From positions 1,798,001 to 1,862,000 of the forward strand of contig NZ_CP031946.1 in assembly GCF_003443535.1 (NCBI RefSeq): 64,000 nt of DNA, written 5' to 3'. The stretch is from Ruegeria sp. AD91A (GTDB lineage Bacteria; Pseudomonadota; Alphaproteobacteria; Rhodobacterales; Rhodobacteraceae). Below are positions 18,714-27,344 of the stretch, one piece after another (the first letter of the stretch is position 1; the number at the start of each line of letters is the position of its first letter). The translations under genes were made by a program, and so were the position numbers. The notes under the pieces were generated by a model. That model was not told the origin of the DNA, ran no database searches, and saw only the letters and a program-made list of their open reading frames with translations.

Positions 18714-18857
18714 ATTTCCTTAGCCTGATTTCAATAGTTCAATTGAGGACAATGCTCGCACGAAAAGGCCTTCTTTCTAAACATTTTTTCCTCTCGGCAC
18801 GACCCTTCGCCACGAAAGGTGCCGCAGCCGTTCGCGACGTGGAGCAGTATCCGGACT

Positions 18858-19595
18858 TCAGGCCATTCCTTTTGGCGGAGCCAGAATTTGGAGCGAAAGC
18901 ACTCGTACTTGAGGTGAGATAGGCACGGCACGGTCCTGCATCTTGATCTCAACGCCCTGCTTGGTTTCCTTCACGCCATCGAACAGGAGGCGCGCAGCGG
19001 GGCTGAACTTGCGGGTGTCGGCCATGCGGGTGATTTCCATCCCCATGCCGGAACACTCGGGACAGGCCGGGTTTGGTGGATCTGTGAGGCGATAACCGTA
19101 GCCACCAGCGTCGTCAGGGATGCGCGGATCTGCGATTATACCTGACGTGGCAGCGTCTCGCAGGTCGCCGTCCGAGAACATCGAGAAGATCACTTCGGCC
19201 TTGCGCTCCGTGAACTCCGGTTCTGTTTTCCACTGGTACTGATGGTCGATGCCGTAGCAGTAACGGCAAGGCGCGATGATGTGCTGTGTAAGCTCGTTGG
19301 GGTCTGCGAGGGCGATTTGGGCCCTGAGGTTCACAATGCCCTCTGCATCCAGCATGGCCTTGCTCTCGACCTGTTTGCGGCCCTCAGCGATGGCGCGGGC
19401 AACCTTAATATTGCTAAACAATCGCGAACCTTGGGCCTCTCCTGATCCCTCTGTATATCCGGCGTCGGTTGCGGCCTGTTTCGCGTTTGGATCAGCGATG
19501 CAGGCAAGCACAAAGGCCCGCTGACGCGGGTTCAGGCCGAATTTGTCGAGCCAGGCGGTGTCTGCCAGTGCTGGATTGCCTGTTGGGCTGCTCAT
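18858..19595 (-). CDS. Phage terminase small subunit-like protein
   Basis: 245 aa. The N-terminal 80 residues (LNPRQRAFVLACIADPNAKQAATDAGYTEGSG, shown here in pieces: LNPRQRAFVL and AATDAGYTE) match the Terminase_2 DNA-binding region. Two Cys pairs, CRYCYG and CPECSG, could bind zinc in the middle. The C-terminus ends soon after QVRVLSLQ. In an intact phage the large terminase and portal genes would follow downstream; here a metabolic gene does. It is therefore a prophage remnant, lying about 1 kb from the 3' end of a tRNA-Leu gene, a common phage attachment site. Confidence 0.72.
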   Translation of the reverse strand: MSSPTGNPALADTAWLDKFGLNPRQRAFVLACIADPNAKQAATDAGYTEGSGEAQGSRLFSNIKVARAIAEGRKQVESKAMLDAEGIVNLRAQIALADPNELTQHIIAPCRYCYGIDHQYQWKTEPEFTERKAEVIFSMFSDGDLRDAATSGIIADPRIPDDAGGYGYRLTDPPNPACPECSGMGMEITRMADTRKFSPAARLLFDGVKETKQGVEIKMQDRAVPISPQVRVLSLQILAPPKGMA

Positions 19596-20111
19596 CCCGG
19601 GGGCGGTGCCTCTTGCGCCTCAAAACCGCCCGCAAGACAGGCCAAAAAATCTGCATTAAGCAAAAAAATGTAAACGCAAAAACCTTAGCACCACCACCAA
19701 TGTATTTGTCTAGCTCTTTCATTAATGACTTCCGACTGACTTCCGGCCTGACTTCCCGACCGAATACTCGGATGGTGCGCTTTTATTTGCGTCATGTTCA
19801 CTTCGTTGCTGCATATTGCGACACGTTTACTTAGTGAATGAGACAAAGGAGAACGGCACATGGGAAAGTCCATTGGTCGAGAAAGTGTCTAGCCCTGAGC
19901 TTACGATCCACCAATGCAACAAACAGTGGAAATGGCACTCATCAAACGGATCATCCCCCAACAAAGTTCGTCGAACCTGCAGTTCTCAACCGATGCTACG
20001 CAACCTCCCACAAGGCCCAATTGACAGGCTCCAAGGCAGATACGGCTCACCGCACAGCAAACCCCATAGAAACCGCCAATGCGGGCTCCACAATGGCTCC
20101 AAAGATCGATC
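19596..20111. other. Gene-free stretch in the phage remnant, with a triple direct repeat
   Basis: No credible gene in 516 bases. At 19726-19761 three near-identical units in tandem begin TGACTTCC (TGACTTCCGAC, TGACTTCCGGCC, TGACTTCCCGACC). They could be operator half-sites for the nearby Cro/C1-like regulator or simply repeat-derived noise. The region between 19660 and 19720 is AT-rich. Confidence 0.4.
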
Positions 20112-20423
20112 ATGAAGATACGCATTAAAGAAATCCGGCAAGCCAAAGGGCTTACTCAGGACGAACTTTCAGTGAAGGTTGATTTATCTCGATCTTATTT
20201 GGCGCAATTAGATAAGGGGACACGTCAACTCTCCACCAAGAAGCAGGCTATTATTGCCGCAGCCCTTGATGTGGAGCCAACTGAGATTGAAGATTTAAGC
20301 GCACCCGACAAAGACGACGAGGCGCTTCTTCTCGAGGCGTTCCGTGCCCTTTCCCCCGAACAGCGAAAAGCTTGGCTCGAATGGGCGAACATAGCTAAGG
20401 GGTCCGCCCTGGATAAAGAGTGA
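20112..20423 (+). CDS. Cro/C1-type (XRE) helix-turn-helix regulator
   Basis: 103 aa. The N-terminal 65 residues are a classic XRE domain: IKEIRQAKGLTQDELSVKV, the recognition helix LSRSYLAQLDKG, then QAIIAAALDVEPTEI. The C-terminal part (DDEALLLEAFRALSPEQRKAWLEWAN) is a short helical tail often seen in small phage or plasmid regulators. The start is the ATG before KIRIKEI; an upstream extension is not conserved-looking. It lies between the terminase remnant and tRNA-Leu, so it is probably phage-derived. A 46-codon frame follows after its stop with no gap. Confidence 0.8.
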   Translation: MKIRIKEIRQAKGLTQDELSVKVDLSRSYLAQLDKGTRQLSTKKQAIIAAALDVEPTEIEDLSAPDKDDEALLLEAFRALSPEQRKAWLEWANIAKGSALDKE

Positions 20424-20564
20424 ATGTTTTATACACCATGCCAATTGGATCAACCGATCTTGTGCACCGAGAAAAACGGCAGATTAAAGATTCACCGGGG
20501 CACGGACTGCAAGAAGGTGAAGGTCGAAGATCTGGAAAACCAGATCGAAGGAAAGGCCGCATAA
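20424..20564 (+). CDS. 46-aa charged small protein downstream of the XRE gene
   Basis: A short frame whose ATG directly follows the XRE gene's TGA, so it would be translated by coupling. The product is highly charged and has three cysteines (PCQLDQ, ILCTEKNG, GTDCKKVKVEDLE), with no hydrophobic segment. I do not recognise the family; small proteins of this look are common in prophages. Base composition and the lack of rare-codon runs are compatible with coding, but length alone gives little support. Confidence 0.42.
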   Translation: MFYTPCQLDQPILCTEKNGRLKIHRGTDCKKVKVEDLENQIEGKAA

Positions 20565-20662
20565 TCGGCGGGTATGAAAACCCAGATATGGGGAAGAATG
20601 TGGGGCAGCTTAGGTTTCCCTTTTTTAATTCCCTTATTTTACAGGCGTTTAAAATAAAGTTT

Positions 20663-20748
20663 TGGTGCGGGCGGTGGGACTCGAACCCACACGGGCATAC
20701 GCCCTTCAGATTTTAAGTCTGATATGTCTACCATTCCATCACGCCCGC
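20663..20748 (-). tRNA. tRNA-Leu (anticodon UAA)
   Basis: Read on the minus strand, the acceptor stem GCGGGCG pairs with CGCCCGC, followed by discriminator A and an encoded CCA. The D arm begins TGATGG, the anticodon stem-loop CAGACTTAAAATCTG carries TAA, a variable arm GGGCGTATGCCC follows, and the T arm GGGTTCGAGTCCC is canonical. The long variable arm fits a class II leucine tRNA. Its 3' end faces the phage remnant, in keeping with integration at a tRNA. Confidence 0.96.
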
Positions 20749-21330
20749 ACGGCGCAGTCCCCAAAGAACGTGCAATTTCCTTACTAGCACAGCGGGATGA
20801 GAACAATGCGCTTTGACGCAGATGGGGCAGGATTTTTTTGGTGGAAAGCCGTGCCCCCTGTCTGACGCCGCCGTCAATGAGCGGCAGAGCCCCTCCTCTG
20901 ATCAGAAGTCACATACCAAGTGATTCATGGATCTATCCGACACCGTCTTTTCCTCAGCGAAATCTTCTACAATCCAGACCAGGCACGAAACAGGATCGAA
21001 GAACGGAGGAAACACAGCAACACAAGACGCACCGACGGTGCAATGGGGCACCGCCCGCCAGCGTAGGAAACCTTCGTGTCGACCGACCAAGGTCACGAAG
21101 CAACAACCAAACTGAATCATTCGAGTGAGGCTGATCAGGAGATAAGCGCCTGCAATATGTCTTCCAAACGCTCTCTGCAATTGCGGTCTCACAGGTAAAA
21201 ACGATCTGTGAGACAACTGCAAATCGCTTCAAATTACCCAGGCATTCTACATTCCATAGGGTCGTAGAATGACATCCATTTCAAAACTTTCATCGTTTAC
21301 AAATAATAACATTCATTTTAATGATTGTGA
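20749..21330. promoter_or_regulatory. Gene-free region upstream of the MBL gene pair
   Basis: 582 bases with no convincing gene. Near its end are two features: a perfect inverted repeat CATTCTAC/GTAGAATG (21243-21250 and 21264-21271), and ATTCATTTTAATGATT at 21311-21326, which differs at one key base from the ATTC-N8-GAAT operator in front of soxX. The latter ends four bases before the ATG of the first MBL gene. AT content rises sharply from 21290, as expected for a promoter. Confidence 0.5.
21311..21326 (+). promoter_or_regulatory. Candidate SoxR/SqrR-type operator before the MBL pair
   Basis: ATTCATTTTAATGATT has the same layout as the perfect site upstream of soxX (ATTCATTACAATGAAT), with one mismatch in the right half (GATT for GAAT). 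Its position immediately before the gene start would let a repressor block transcription or translation start. If real, it places the MBL pair in the sulfur regulon. Confidence 0.42.
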
Positions 21331-22257
21331 ATGGATCAAATTTCTTTTTCTCGACGCAGTTTCATGTTCAATGCCACTTGCCTCGCGGCACTTGGAGCTC
21401 AAGCCAGGATCGTACAGGCAGAGTTGCAGCTCGGTCCTTCAGCCCGAATTACAACCCTGTCAGACGGACACCTGTCATTGCCACATGATGTTGTTTTCAG
21501 AGCCATGCCCAAAGAGGAGCTCGAGCAAATCCTGATCCGCAATCAAGCGGACGCCACCAAGTACGAGCCAGAGTGCAACCTCACGCTCTATAGAGATGAT
21601 GAAAACACCGTGCTTTTCGATGCTGGAGCGGGGCCAGACTTCATGCCCACGTCCGGCAAACTGGCGGAAACTTTTGAAAAAAACGACCTGTCACCCGAGA
21701 GTGTCACGCATGTGGTTTTCACCCACGCACACCCTGATCATATCTGGGGTGTTCTGGATGATTTCGACGACCTTCTTTTCCCAAATGCGACGCACCACAT
21801 TGGGCGTAAAGAATGGGATTATTGGTGGAACCCCTCAACGGTGGACACGATTGGCGAAGATCGCACCGCGTTCGCGGCCGGTGCCAAACGGCGATTGGAA
21901 GCAATTGAGGATCAGGTCGCGTTCTTTGAGGATGGGCATGAGATACTTCCGGGTATTGCTGCACGGGCAAGCTTTGGGCACACGCCCGGTCACATGGCCT
22001 TTGAGCTTCGAAATGGGAATGAGTCGGTGATGGTTGTCGGCGACGCGCTCGGAAATCCTCACGTGGCTTTTGAACACCCCGATTGGCACAGTGGAACGGA
22101 TCAGGATCCCCAGATCGCCGCAGCTGCGCGTTACTCACTGCTGGATCAGGTTTCGGAAGAGAAAATGAGAATAGTTGGCTTCCACCTGCCGAACGGTGGA
22201 ATTGGCCGCGTCGAAAAGACCGGCTCGGCCTACAGATTCATTGGAGAGGCGTCATGA
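21331..22257 (+). CDS. Periplasmic metallo-beta-lactamase-fold hydrolase with Tat signal
   Basis: 308 aa. The N-terminus SRRSFMFNATCLAALGAQA is a twin-arginine signal. The MBL metal motif THAHPDH is intact, with further ligands in GHTPGHMAFE and in VVGDALGN, and a late His in GFHLPN. The fold is that of a periplasmic Zn hydrolase. Paracoccus sox clusters carry two such genes, soxG and soxH, and this pair beside the sox genes may correspond to them, though here it is convergent with the operon. No ribosome site is obvious because an operator-like sequence occupies that position. The substrate is unknown. Confidence 0.8.
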   Translation: MDQISFSRRSFMFNATCLAALGAQARIVQAELQLGPSARITTLSDGHLSLPHDVVFRAMPKEELEQILIRNQADATKYEPECNLTLYRDDENTVLFDAGAGPDFMPTSGKLAETFEKNDLSPESVTHVVFTHAHPDHIWGVLDDFDDLLFPNATHHIGRKEWDYWWNPSTVDTIGEDRTAFAAGAKRRLEAIEDQVAFFEDGHEILPGIAARASFGHTPGHMAFELRNGNESVMVVGDALGNPHVAFEHPDWHSGTDQDPQIAAAARYSLLDQVSEEKMRIVGFHLPNGGIGRVEKTGSAYRFIGEAS

Positions 22258-23198
22258 TTCGATCACTCGTGATTGCGGTTGCTTTCGTCACACCAGCTTG
22301 GGCAAGCGAGGATATTGCAGACCAGTATCCGCAAAGTGTTCTGTATTCCAAGCCGGTCGAATTCATCCCTGGCGTCTATTCCGCCATTGGCGCAACCGCT
22401 CCACCGACCTACGAAAACTCTGGTCACAACAACAACCTGAGCTTCATCGTGACCGGTGAGGGCGTGGTCGTTGTCAACGGCGGCGCGGCCTATGTCCTTG
22501 CCGAAGCGCTTCACAAGGAAATTCAGGCGATTACGGATCAGCCGGTCACGCTTGTCTTCAACGAGAACGGTCAGGGGCACGCGATGCTTGGCAATGCCTA
22601 CTGGTCAGAAAACGGCGTTCCAATCGTCGCCCATTCGGATGCAGCAGCTGAGTTCGAGGAGTATGGCCCTCAAATTTTGGAGGGAATGAAACGATACAAT
22701 CAGGACAAGGCAGAGGGAACGTTTCTGGCAGGCCCAACCGAGACATTCGATGATGAATACGTGGTTGAGATGGGCGACTTCCGGATCGAAGCCAAATACC
22801 TCGGTCCGGCCCACAGTCCCGGCGATATCTCGATCTGGTTGCCAAACCAAAGCCTTGTCATAGCGGGTGACATGGCGTTCCACGAGCGCATGCTGCCGAT
22901 CTTTCAGAATACCTATACCGCGGATTGGCTTGAAACATGGGACAACGAGTTCGAGGCTTTGAATGCCACATATGTCGTACCCGGACACGGTCATCCTACG
23001 AACATGGATCAGGTGCGCCGCTATACACGGGATTACCTTTTATACCTGCGAACCAAAATCCAGGAGCATATGGACGCGGGCGGCGATTTGACTGAAGCCT
23101 ACTATGTCGATCAGTCCCCTTATGCCCATCTGGACACGTACGATGAGCTGGCAACAAAGAATGCCGGGCGCGTTTTCGAGCAGATGGAGTTCGAGTAA
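22254..23198 (+). CDS. Periplasmic MBL-fold protein with altered metal-binding motif
   Basis: 314 aa; the ATG overlaps the stop of the upstream MBL gene (ATGA). It has a Sec signal peptide (MIRSLVIAVAFVTPAWA). The fold is recognisable from GEGVVVVNGG, LGPAHSPGDISIWLP, LVIAGDMAFHE and VVPGHGHPT, but where family members have HxHxDH before an AMGNAYW-like stretch this protein has NENGQGH before AMLGNAYW. Aligned without gaps, the metal residues become Asn, Gln, His and Ala. It resembles the quinoprotein-associated zinc metallohydrolases and SoxH. It may bind metal differently or be a non-catalytic partner of the upstream protein. It faces the YeeE gene, with one base between their stops. Confidence 0.8.
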   Translation: MIRSLVIAVAFVTPAWASEDIADQYPQSVLYSKPVEFIPGVYSAIGATAPPTYENSGHNNNLSFIVTGEGVVVVNGGAAYVLAEALHKEIQAITDQPVTLVFNENGQGHAMLGNAYWSENGVPIVAHSDAAAEFEEYGPQILEGMKRYNQDKAEGTFLAGPTETFDDEYVVEMGDFRIEAKYLGPAHSPGDISIWLPNQSLVIAGDMAFHERMLPIFQNTYTADWLETWDNEFEALNATYVVPGHGHPTNMDQVRRYTRDYLLYLRTKIQEHMDAGGDLTEAYYVDQSPYAHLDTYDELATKNAGRVFEQMEFE

Positions 23199-23199
23199 C

Positions 23200-24258
23200 T
23201 CAGGAATGCTGCAGTACCGGTAGCCGCATCAAAAACCTGTGCGTGCCTATCGCCCCAACCCACATGAAGAAAACGGCAAGCCAGGCTGTCAATGACAGGG
23301 CGGACCCGCCTGAAAGTCCGGCGCCCACGGCGCAGCCTCCGGCCAGCATCGCTCCGAACCCCATGAGGACAGCTCCGACCAGGTACCGTTCCATCGGGGT
23401 ATCCGAGCCAAAGCGTTCAATCCTCCACTCGCCAGTAACAATAGCAGATCCTGCTGCGCCAATGGCCACGCCGGGAACAAGGCCGATACCGAAAGACAGC
23501 ACGACATTTCGCTCTGAAACCAACGCCATCAGCGTGTCTGTGGCAGGGCCGGTAAACGTCACTGAAGACACAGGTACGACTTCGAAAGAAGCTTGCGCGA
23601 TGGAATATGTCATAAACCACCCAAGCGCCACTGCCCCGCCAACTCCTGCGGCTGTCACGATCTTTGCAGGTGCGACATTCCTATGAAATGCAAAAACAAT
23701 TGCCAGAACAAATCCAATTGCGGCAACGGCTGCATAGGTCGGTGGCGAAAGTCCGATTATTCCTGAAAGATCGCGCTGTGCGCCTCCTGAGATGGTCCAC
23801 AGACCGGAAATCGCTTCACGGGCCGGGCTGAGAACACCTGTGTAGGCCGCCTGGGCCACCAAGGTCAAAACCAGTCCTGTCACGAGGGCACGCAGATTGC
23901 CGCAGGAGGCCAAGACCAGCAGGCGAGATGCGCATCCGCGCGCAAGAACCATGCCTATGCCAAACATCGCCCCACCAATTACCGCGCCGCTAAGGCTTCC
24001 GGTTGACGCGATGGCGCGTGCTACTGAAAGGTCCAGCAATTCAAGCGAGACAAGCGCCTGTACCAGCGTTAGTGCTGCGGTAAAGGCGATCAGCCAAACC
24101 GCCAAACGGGGACCAAACTTACCTTCGGCGACTTCGACAGTCGACGCTCGCAAACAAAAGTGAGATATCTGAGCCGTCACGCCGAACAAGATACCGACGA
24201 GCACTCCGGCAAATGCCAAGGCGCCCGGGTCTCCCAGTAGATCGATGAGCCTCTCCAT
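23200..24258 (-). CDS. YeeE/YedE-family (thiosulfate/sulfur) transporter
   Basis: 352 aa, nearly all hydrophobic, about ten membrane helices. The conserved cysteine motifs of the YeeE/TsuA family are visible: SHFCLRAS near the N-terminus, LARGCASRL in the first half and LAGGCAVGAGLSGG in the second, an internal repeat. Family members import thiosulfate or move sulfur compounds. It is the last gene of the minus-strand sox run, 58 bases after the ALA synthase, so it probably brings thiosulfate or exports a sulfur product. Confidence 0.85.
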   Translation of the reverse strand: MERLIDLLGDPGALAFAGVLVGILFGVTAQISHFCLRASTVEVAEGKFGPRLAVWLIAFTAALTLVQALVSLELLDLSVARAIASTGSLSGAVIGGAMFGIGMVLARGCASRLLVLASCGNLRALVTGLVLTLVAQAAYTGVLSPAREAISGLWTISGGAQRDLSGIIGLSPPTYAAVAAIGFVLAIVFAFHRNVAPAKIVTAAGVGGAVALGWFMTYSIAQASFEVVPVSSVTFTGPATDTLMALVSERNVVLSFGIGLVPGVAIGAAGSAIVTGEWRIERFGSDTPMERYLVGAVLMGFGAMLAGGCAVGAGLSGGSALSLTAWLAVFFMWVGAIGTHRFLMRLPVLQHS

Positions 24259-24316
24259 GAACAGAAATTCTCACTTGGTTGCGTGTTCGTCCTTGTCTTC
24301 GGTCAAGTTATCCTCG

Positions 24317-25540
24317 TCATTGCGCGGCCATCGGCCTGCGCGCCAATTGGCATTGCGTCCATAACTCACCCAATGCGGATACCAGACGGTCGACGTCTTC
24401 AGAGGTGTGCACCGGCGACGGCGTAATCCGCAGACGCTCCGTTCCTTTGGGAACAGTTGGATAATTGATGGGCTGGATGTAAATCCCATAGTCACGCATC
24501 AGTATATCAGAGATGAAGCGACACTTGACCGGATCGCCGACCATGACCGGAATGATATGGCTTGGGTTTGGAGTATGGGGAATACCCTGATCGTCCAGCC
24601 TGTCCCGGACTTCGCGCACCCGCTTTTTGTGCTGTTGTCGCTCTGCATTGCTTTGCTTCAGGTGCTTAACCGAAGCCGCAGCACCTGCTGCCACGGCCGG
24701 AGGCAAAGCAGTGGTGAAAATAAAGCCGCTGGCAAAAGATCGGACAAAGTCGACAAGTTCCTTCGACGCCGCGATGTATCCTCCGACCACGCCGAACGCC
24801 TTGCCCAACGTACCTTCAATCACGGTCAGGCGGTCCATCAGGCCCTCGCGCTCAGCAATGCCTCCACCGCGCGGACCGTAAAGCCCGACCGCGTGAACTT
24901 CATCCAGATAAGTCATCGCGCCATATCGGTCCGCCAGATCACAGATCCCGGCAATCGGTGCAATGTCGCCGTCCATGGAATAGACGCTTTCAAACGCAAT
25001 GAGCTTGGGCGCATTTGCAGGCAAGTCCGCAAGGTGTCTTTCAAGGTCCGCAAGATCGTTGTGCTTCCAGATCCGCTTTTGGCAACGACTGTGACGAATC
25101 CCCTCGATCATCGAGGCATGATTCAATTCGTCGGACAAAACCGTGATGCCAGGAATGCGGGACGCCAGGGTTCCCAAGGCGGCCCAGTTGGATACGTAAC
25201 CGGACGTGAACAGCAATGCCGCGTCCTTGCCGTGAAGGTCCGCAAGCTCCTGCTCCAACAGCACATGTTCGTGCGTGGTTCCCGAGATATTCCGCGTTCC
25301 CCCTGCCCCAGCACCACTTTTGTCAATCGCCCCGTGCATGGCTGCGAGGACTTTTGGGTGCTGACCCATTCCCAGATAGTCGTTCGAACACCAGACAGTG
25401 ACTTTTTCGGGACCATCCCCTGTGTAACTGCGCGCCTTTGGAAACGCGCCGCACTGACGTTCGAGGTCCGCGAAAACCCGGTAGTTTCCTTCTTCTTTCA
25501 GGTGACCAAGTTGATCACGAAAATACTGCCGGTAGTTCAT
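24317..25540 (-). CDS. hemA: 5-aminolevulinate synthase
   Basis: 407 aa. Start [12 protein letters not shown] is the conserved N-terminus; eight extra upstream codons overlap the neighbour and are not used. Motifs include [26 protein letters not shown], the PLP-stacking region [22 protein letters not shown], and the PLP lysine in [13 protein letters not shown]. It condenses glycine and succinyl-CoA to 5-aminolevulinate, the first haem step of alphaproteobacteria. It lies one base after the DUF302 gene within the sox operon, so it is probably a second isozyme devoted to haem supply for Sox cytochromes; the housekeeping copy is not in this window. Confidence 0.93.
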   Translation of the reverse strand: MNYRQYFRDQLGHLKEEGNYRVFADLERQCGAFPKARSYTGDGPEKVTVWCSNDYLGMGQHPKVLAAMHGAIDKSGAGAGGTRNISGTTHEHVLLEQELADLHGKDAALLFTSGYVSNWAALGTLASRIPGITVLSDELNHASMIEGIRHSRCQKRIWKHNDLADLERHLADLPANAPKLIAFESVYSMDGDIAPIAGICDLADRYGAMTYLDEVHAVGLYGPRGGGIAEREGLMDRLTVIEGTLGKAFGVVGGYIAASKELVDFVRSFASGFIFTTALPPAVAAGAAASVKHLKQSNAERQQHKKRVREVRDRLDDQGIPHTPNPSHIIPVMVGDPVKCRFISDILMRDYGIYIQPINYPTVPKGTERLRITPSPVHTSEDVDRLVSALGELWTQCQLARRPMAAQ

Positions 25541-25541
25541 T

Positions 25542-25976
25542 TCAGTCCCCAACAGCCTCTTCAACGATCTCGGACAACAGGGTCTGGACCTTTTGCATTG
25601 GGCCGTCCGGATAGCTTCGGTATCCTACCTTCACCCCGTCATCGCCCTCGGTCACGAAAATCCCGTATGGGCAATAGCCGATATTCATCGGATCAGCTTC
25701 CATCACCTCACGCGAAATCTTTGCCGAGCAAAAAATAAAGATGTCCGCTGCCGCGAATATCTGTTTGTCGCTGCCGACATCAGCGCCCGTTCGGTTCAAC
25801 ATTTCCCCAACGTGGCTCACATAGTCGATGACCAGCCCCTGCCCGACAATGGCGGATTCGACGGCAAAGGTGGCATCATCAAAACTTCCGTCAAAGGGAG
25901 CAGTGATGATCTCTTCCGCGAGTCCCTGACTTGCGGAGACTGCAAAAAAAGCGGCCGTAACGATAAAATGCTTCAT
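25542..25976 (-). CDS. Periplasmic DUF302-family protein
   Basis: 144 aa with the start at the ATG behind AGGAGGAGGATCAAAACC, opening a signal peptide ([20 protein letters not shown]). The DUF302 pattern appears as [20 protein letters not shown] and CPYGIFV near the end. The family's function is unknown; such proteins often accompany sulfur-oxidation and related periplasmic redox genes. It lies 81 bases after soxF and is followed directly by hemA, so it is part of the same transcript. Confidence 0.78.
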   Translation of the reverse strand: MKHFIVTAAFFAVSASQGLAEEIITAPFDGSFDDATFAVESAIVGQGLVIDYVSHVGEMLNRTGADVGSDKQIFAAADIFIFCSAKISREVMEADPMNIGYCPYGIFVTEGDDGVKVGYRSYPDGPMQKVQTLLSEIVEEAVGD

Positions 25977-26057
25977 GGTTTTGATCCTCCTCCTGAGCCG
26001 CATTTTCTCAGATTGAACTTCAGGGGCTTTGACCAGTGTCAAAACCCCCGAAAACTT

Positions 26058-27320
26058 CTATCCGAACATGTCCGAGGTGATACCGGCATACCAACCCAGC
26101 GACTCTTCGTACGTTGCTTTTCTCAGATCGGCATCTTCGCCGGTCTGGCTGATGAAGCCGTCGACTTTGGCGATCTTTTCGGGCGTCGCCTCGTAGGTTG
26201 CACCAACCTTGACGCCATCATCTGTGTCGATCAGCGACCAGCAGGTGTTGGAAAACTTGGCCGGGAACACCTTGGATCCGGTCAACGCGCCCCGCACTGC
26301 ATTCGCACAGACTTTCGCCTGGCTGTTGGCCGAGAAACCGGATTTCGGCATGTCACCCTGCTGGCTGGCATCGCCAAGGACATAGATGTCCGGATCAGCC
26401 TTGGAGGACATGTCCGCGGCGTTCACCGGCGCCCAATTGCCGTCGGTCACTCCGGCCATTTCCGCAATAAGTCCGGCTTTCATCGCCGGGATCACGTTGC
26501 AGACGTCGACTTTGGTCTCTTCTCCGTCGATGGTCACCGTCATCGCGTCCGGGTTTACCGAGACATTGCCGCCACCGAAGTCTTCGCCGATCCAGTCGAC
26601 CATGCCTTCATAGTGGTTCGCCCAGCCTTCCTGGAACAATGCCATCTTCGAAAACTTCGGCTTCGGATCTGCCACGATGATTTTCGCAGTTGGGTTGTTT
26701 GCTTTCAGAACATGCGCAACCATCGAGACCCGTTCATAGGGCCCGGGCGGGCACCGGTACGGGTTTGGTGGAGCAACCATCGCAAAGGTACCGCCTTCCG
26801 GCATCGCCATGATCTGTGCCTTCAGAAGTTCCGTCTGAGAGCCCGCCTTGTACGCATGCGGCATCTTGTTCTGCGCCGAGACATCCCAGCCTTCAACTGA
26901 CCCGTCGACAAAATCGATACCAGGGCTCAGGATTAGCTTGTCGTACGGAACTGAGCCACCACCCGCCAGCGAAACAGTCTTGGCATCGCGATTCACGCCG
27001 ACGGCCCAATCGTGGACCACGTTGATCCCGTATTCAGCTGCAAGCGTGCCATAGCTGTGGGCGATATCCGAAAGTTCCTGAAACCCTCCCAGATACAGGT
27101 TTGAGAAGAAGCAGGTGTAGTAGGTCCGTGACGGCTCGATCAGCGTCACGTCGATCTCACCTTTGCTGTCCTTGGCGATATAGCGGGCTGCAGTAGCGCC
27201 GCCTGCGCCGCCGCCGACAACAACGACCCGGGGTCTGCCCTGAGCCAGAACCATCGGCGCAGATAGTCCGGCTGCCACCACCCCGGTGGCTCCTAGAAAT
27301 GTACGTCTATTGAGTGTCAT
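26058..27320 (-). CDS. soxF: SoxF, flavocytochrome c sulfide dehydrogenase flavoprotein
   Basis: 420 aa. It has a twin-arginine signal (NRRTFLGATGVV), an FAD-binding GGGAGGATAARY and the FccB features YTCFFSNLYLGG (redox Cys), PNPYRCPPGPYERVSM (second redox Cys) and VLGDASQQGDMPKSGFSAN. The C-terminal domain begins FSNTCWSLI. It would oxidise sulfide in the periplasm together with the diheme cytochrome SoxE, whose gene is upstream, giving a side branch to thiosulfate oxidation. Confidence 0.94.
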   Translation of the reverse strand: MTLNRRTFLGATGVVAAGLSAPMVLAQGRPRVVVVGGGAGGATAARYIAKDSKGEIDVTLIEPSRTYYTCFFSNLYLGGFQELSDIAHSYGTLAAEYGINVVHDWAVGVNRDAKTVSLAGGGSVPYDKLILSPGIDFVDGSVEGWDVSAQNKMPHAYKAGSQTELLKAQIMAMPEGGTFAMVAPPNPYRCPPGPYERVSMVAHVLKANNPTAKIIVADPKPKFSKMALFQEGWANHYEGMVDWIGEDFGGGNVSVNPDAMTVTIDGEETKVDVCNVIPAMKAGLIAEMAGVTDGNWAPVNAADMSSKADPDIYVLGDASQQGDMPKSGFSANSQAKVCANAVRGALTGSKVFPAKFSNTCWSLIDTDDGVKVGATYEATPEKIAKVDGFISQTGEDADLRKATYEESLGWYAGITSDMFG

Positions 27321-27344
27321 CGCGTTTCCTCCCCTTAGGCACAG

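Noticed and set aside
24407..25738. A 443-codon frame opposite the ALA synthase gene
   Set aside because: It is the antisense shadow of a well-recognised gene; the product has no motifs or ribosome site.
25593..26900. A 435-codon frame opposite DUF302 and soxF
   Set aside because: It spans two real genes on the other strand and their junction, with no recognisable domain.
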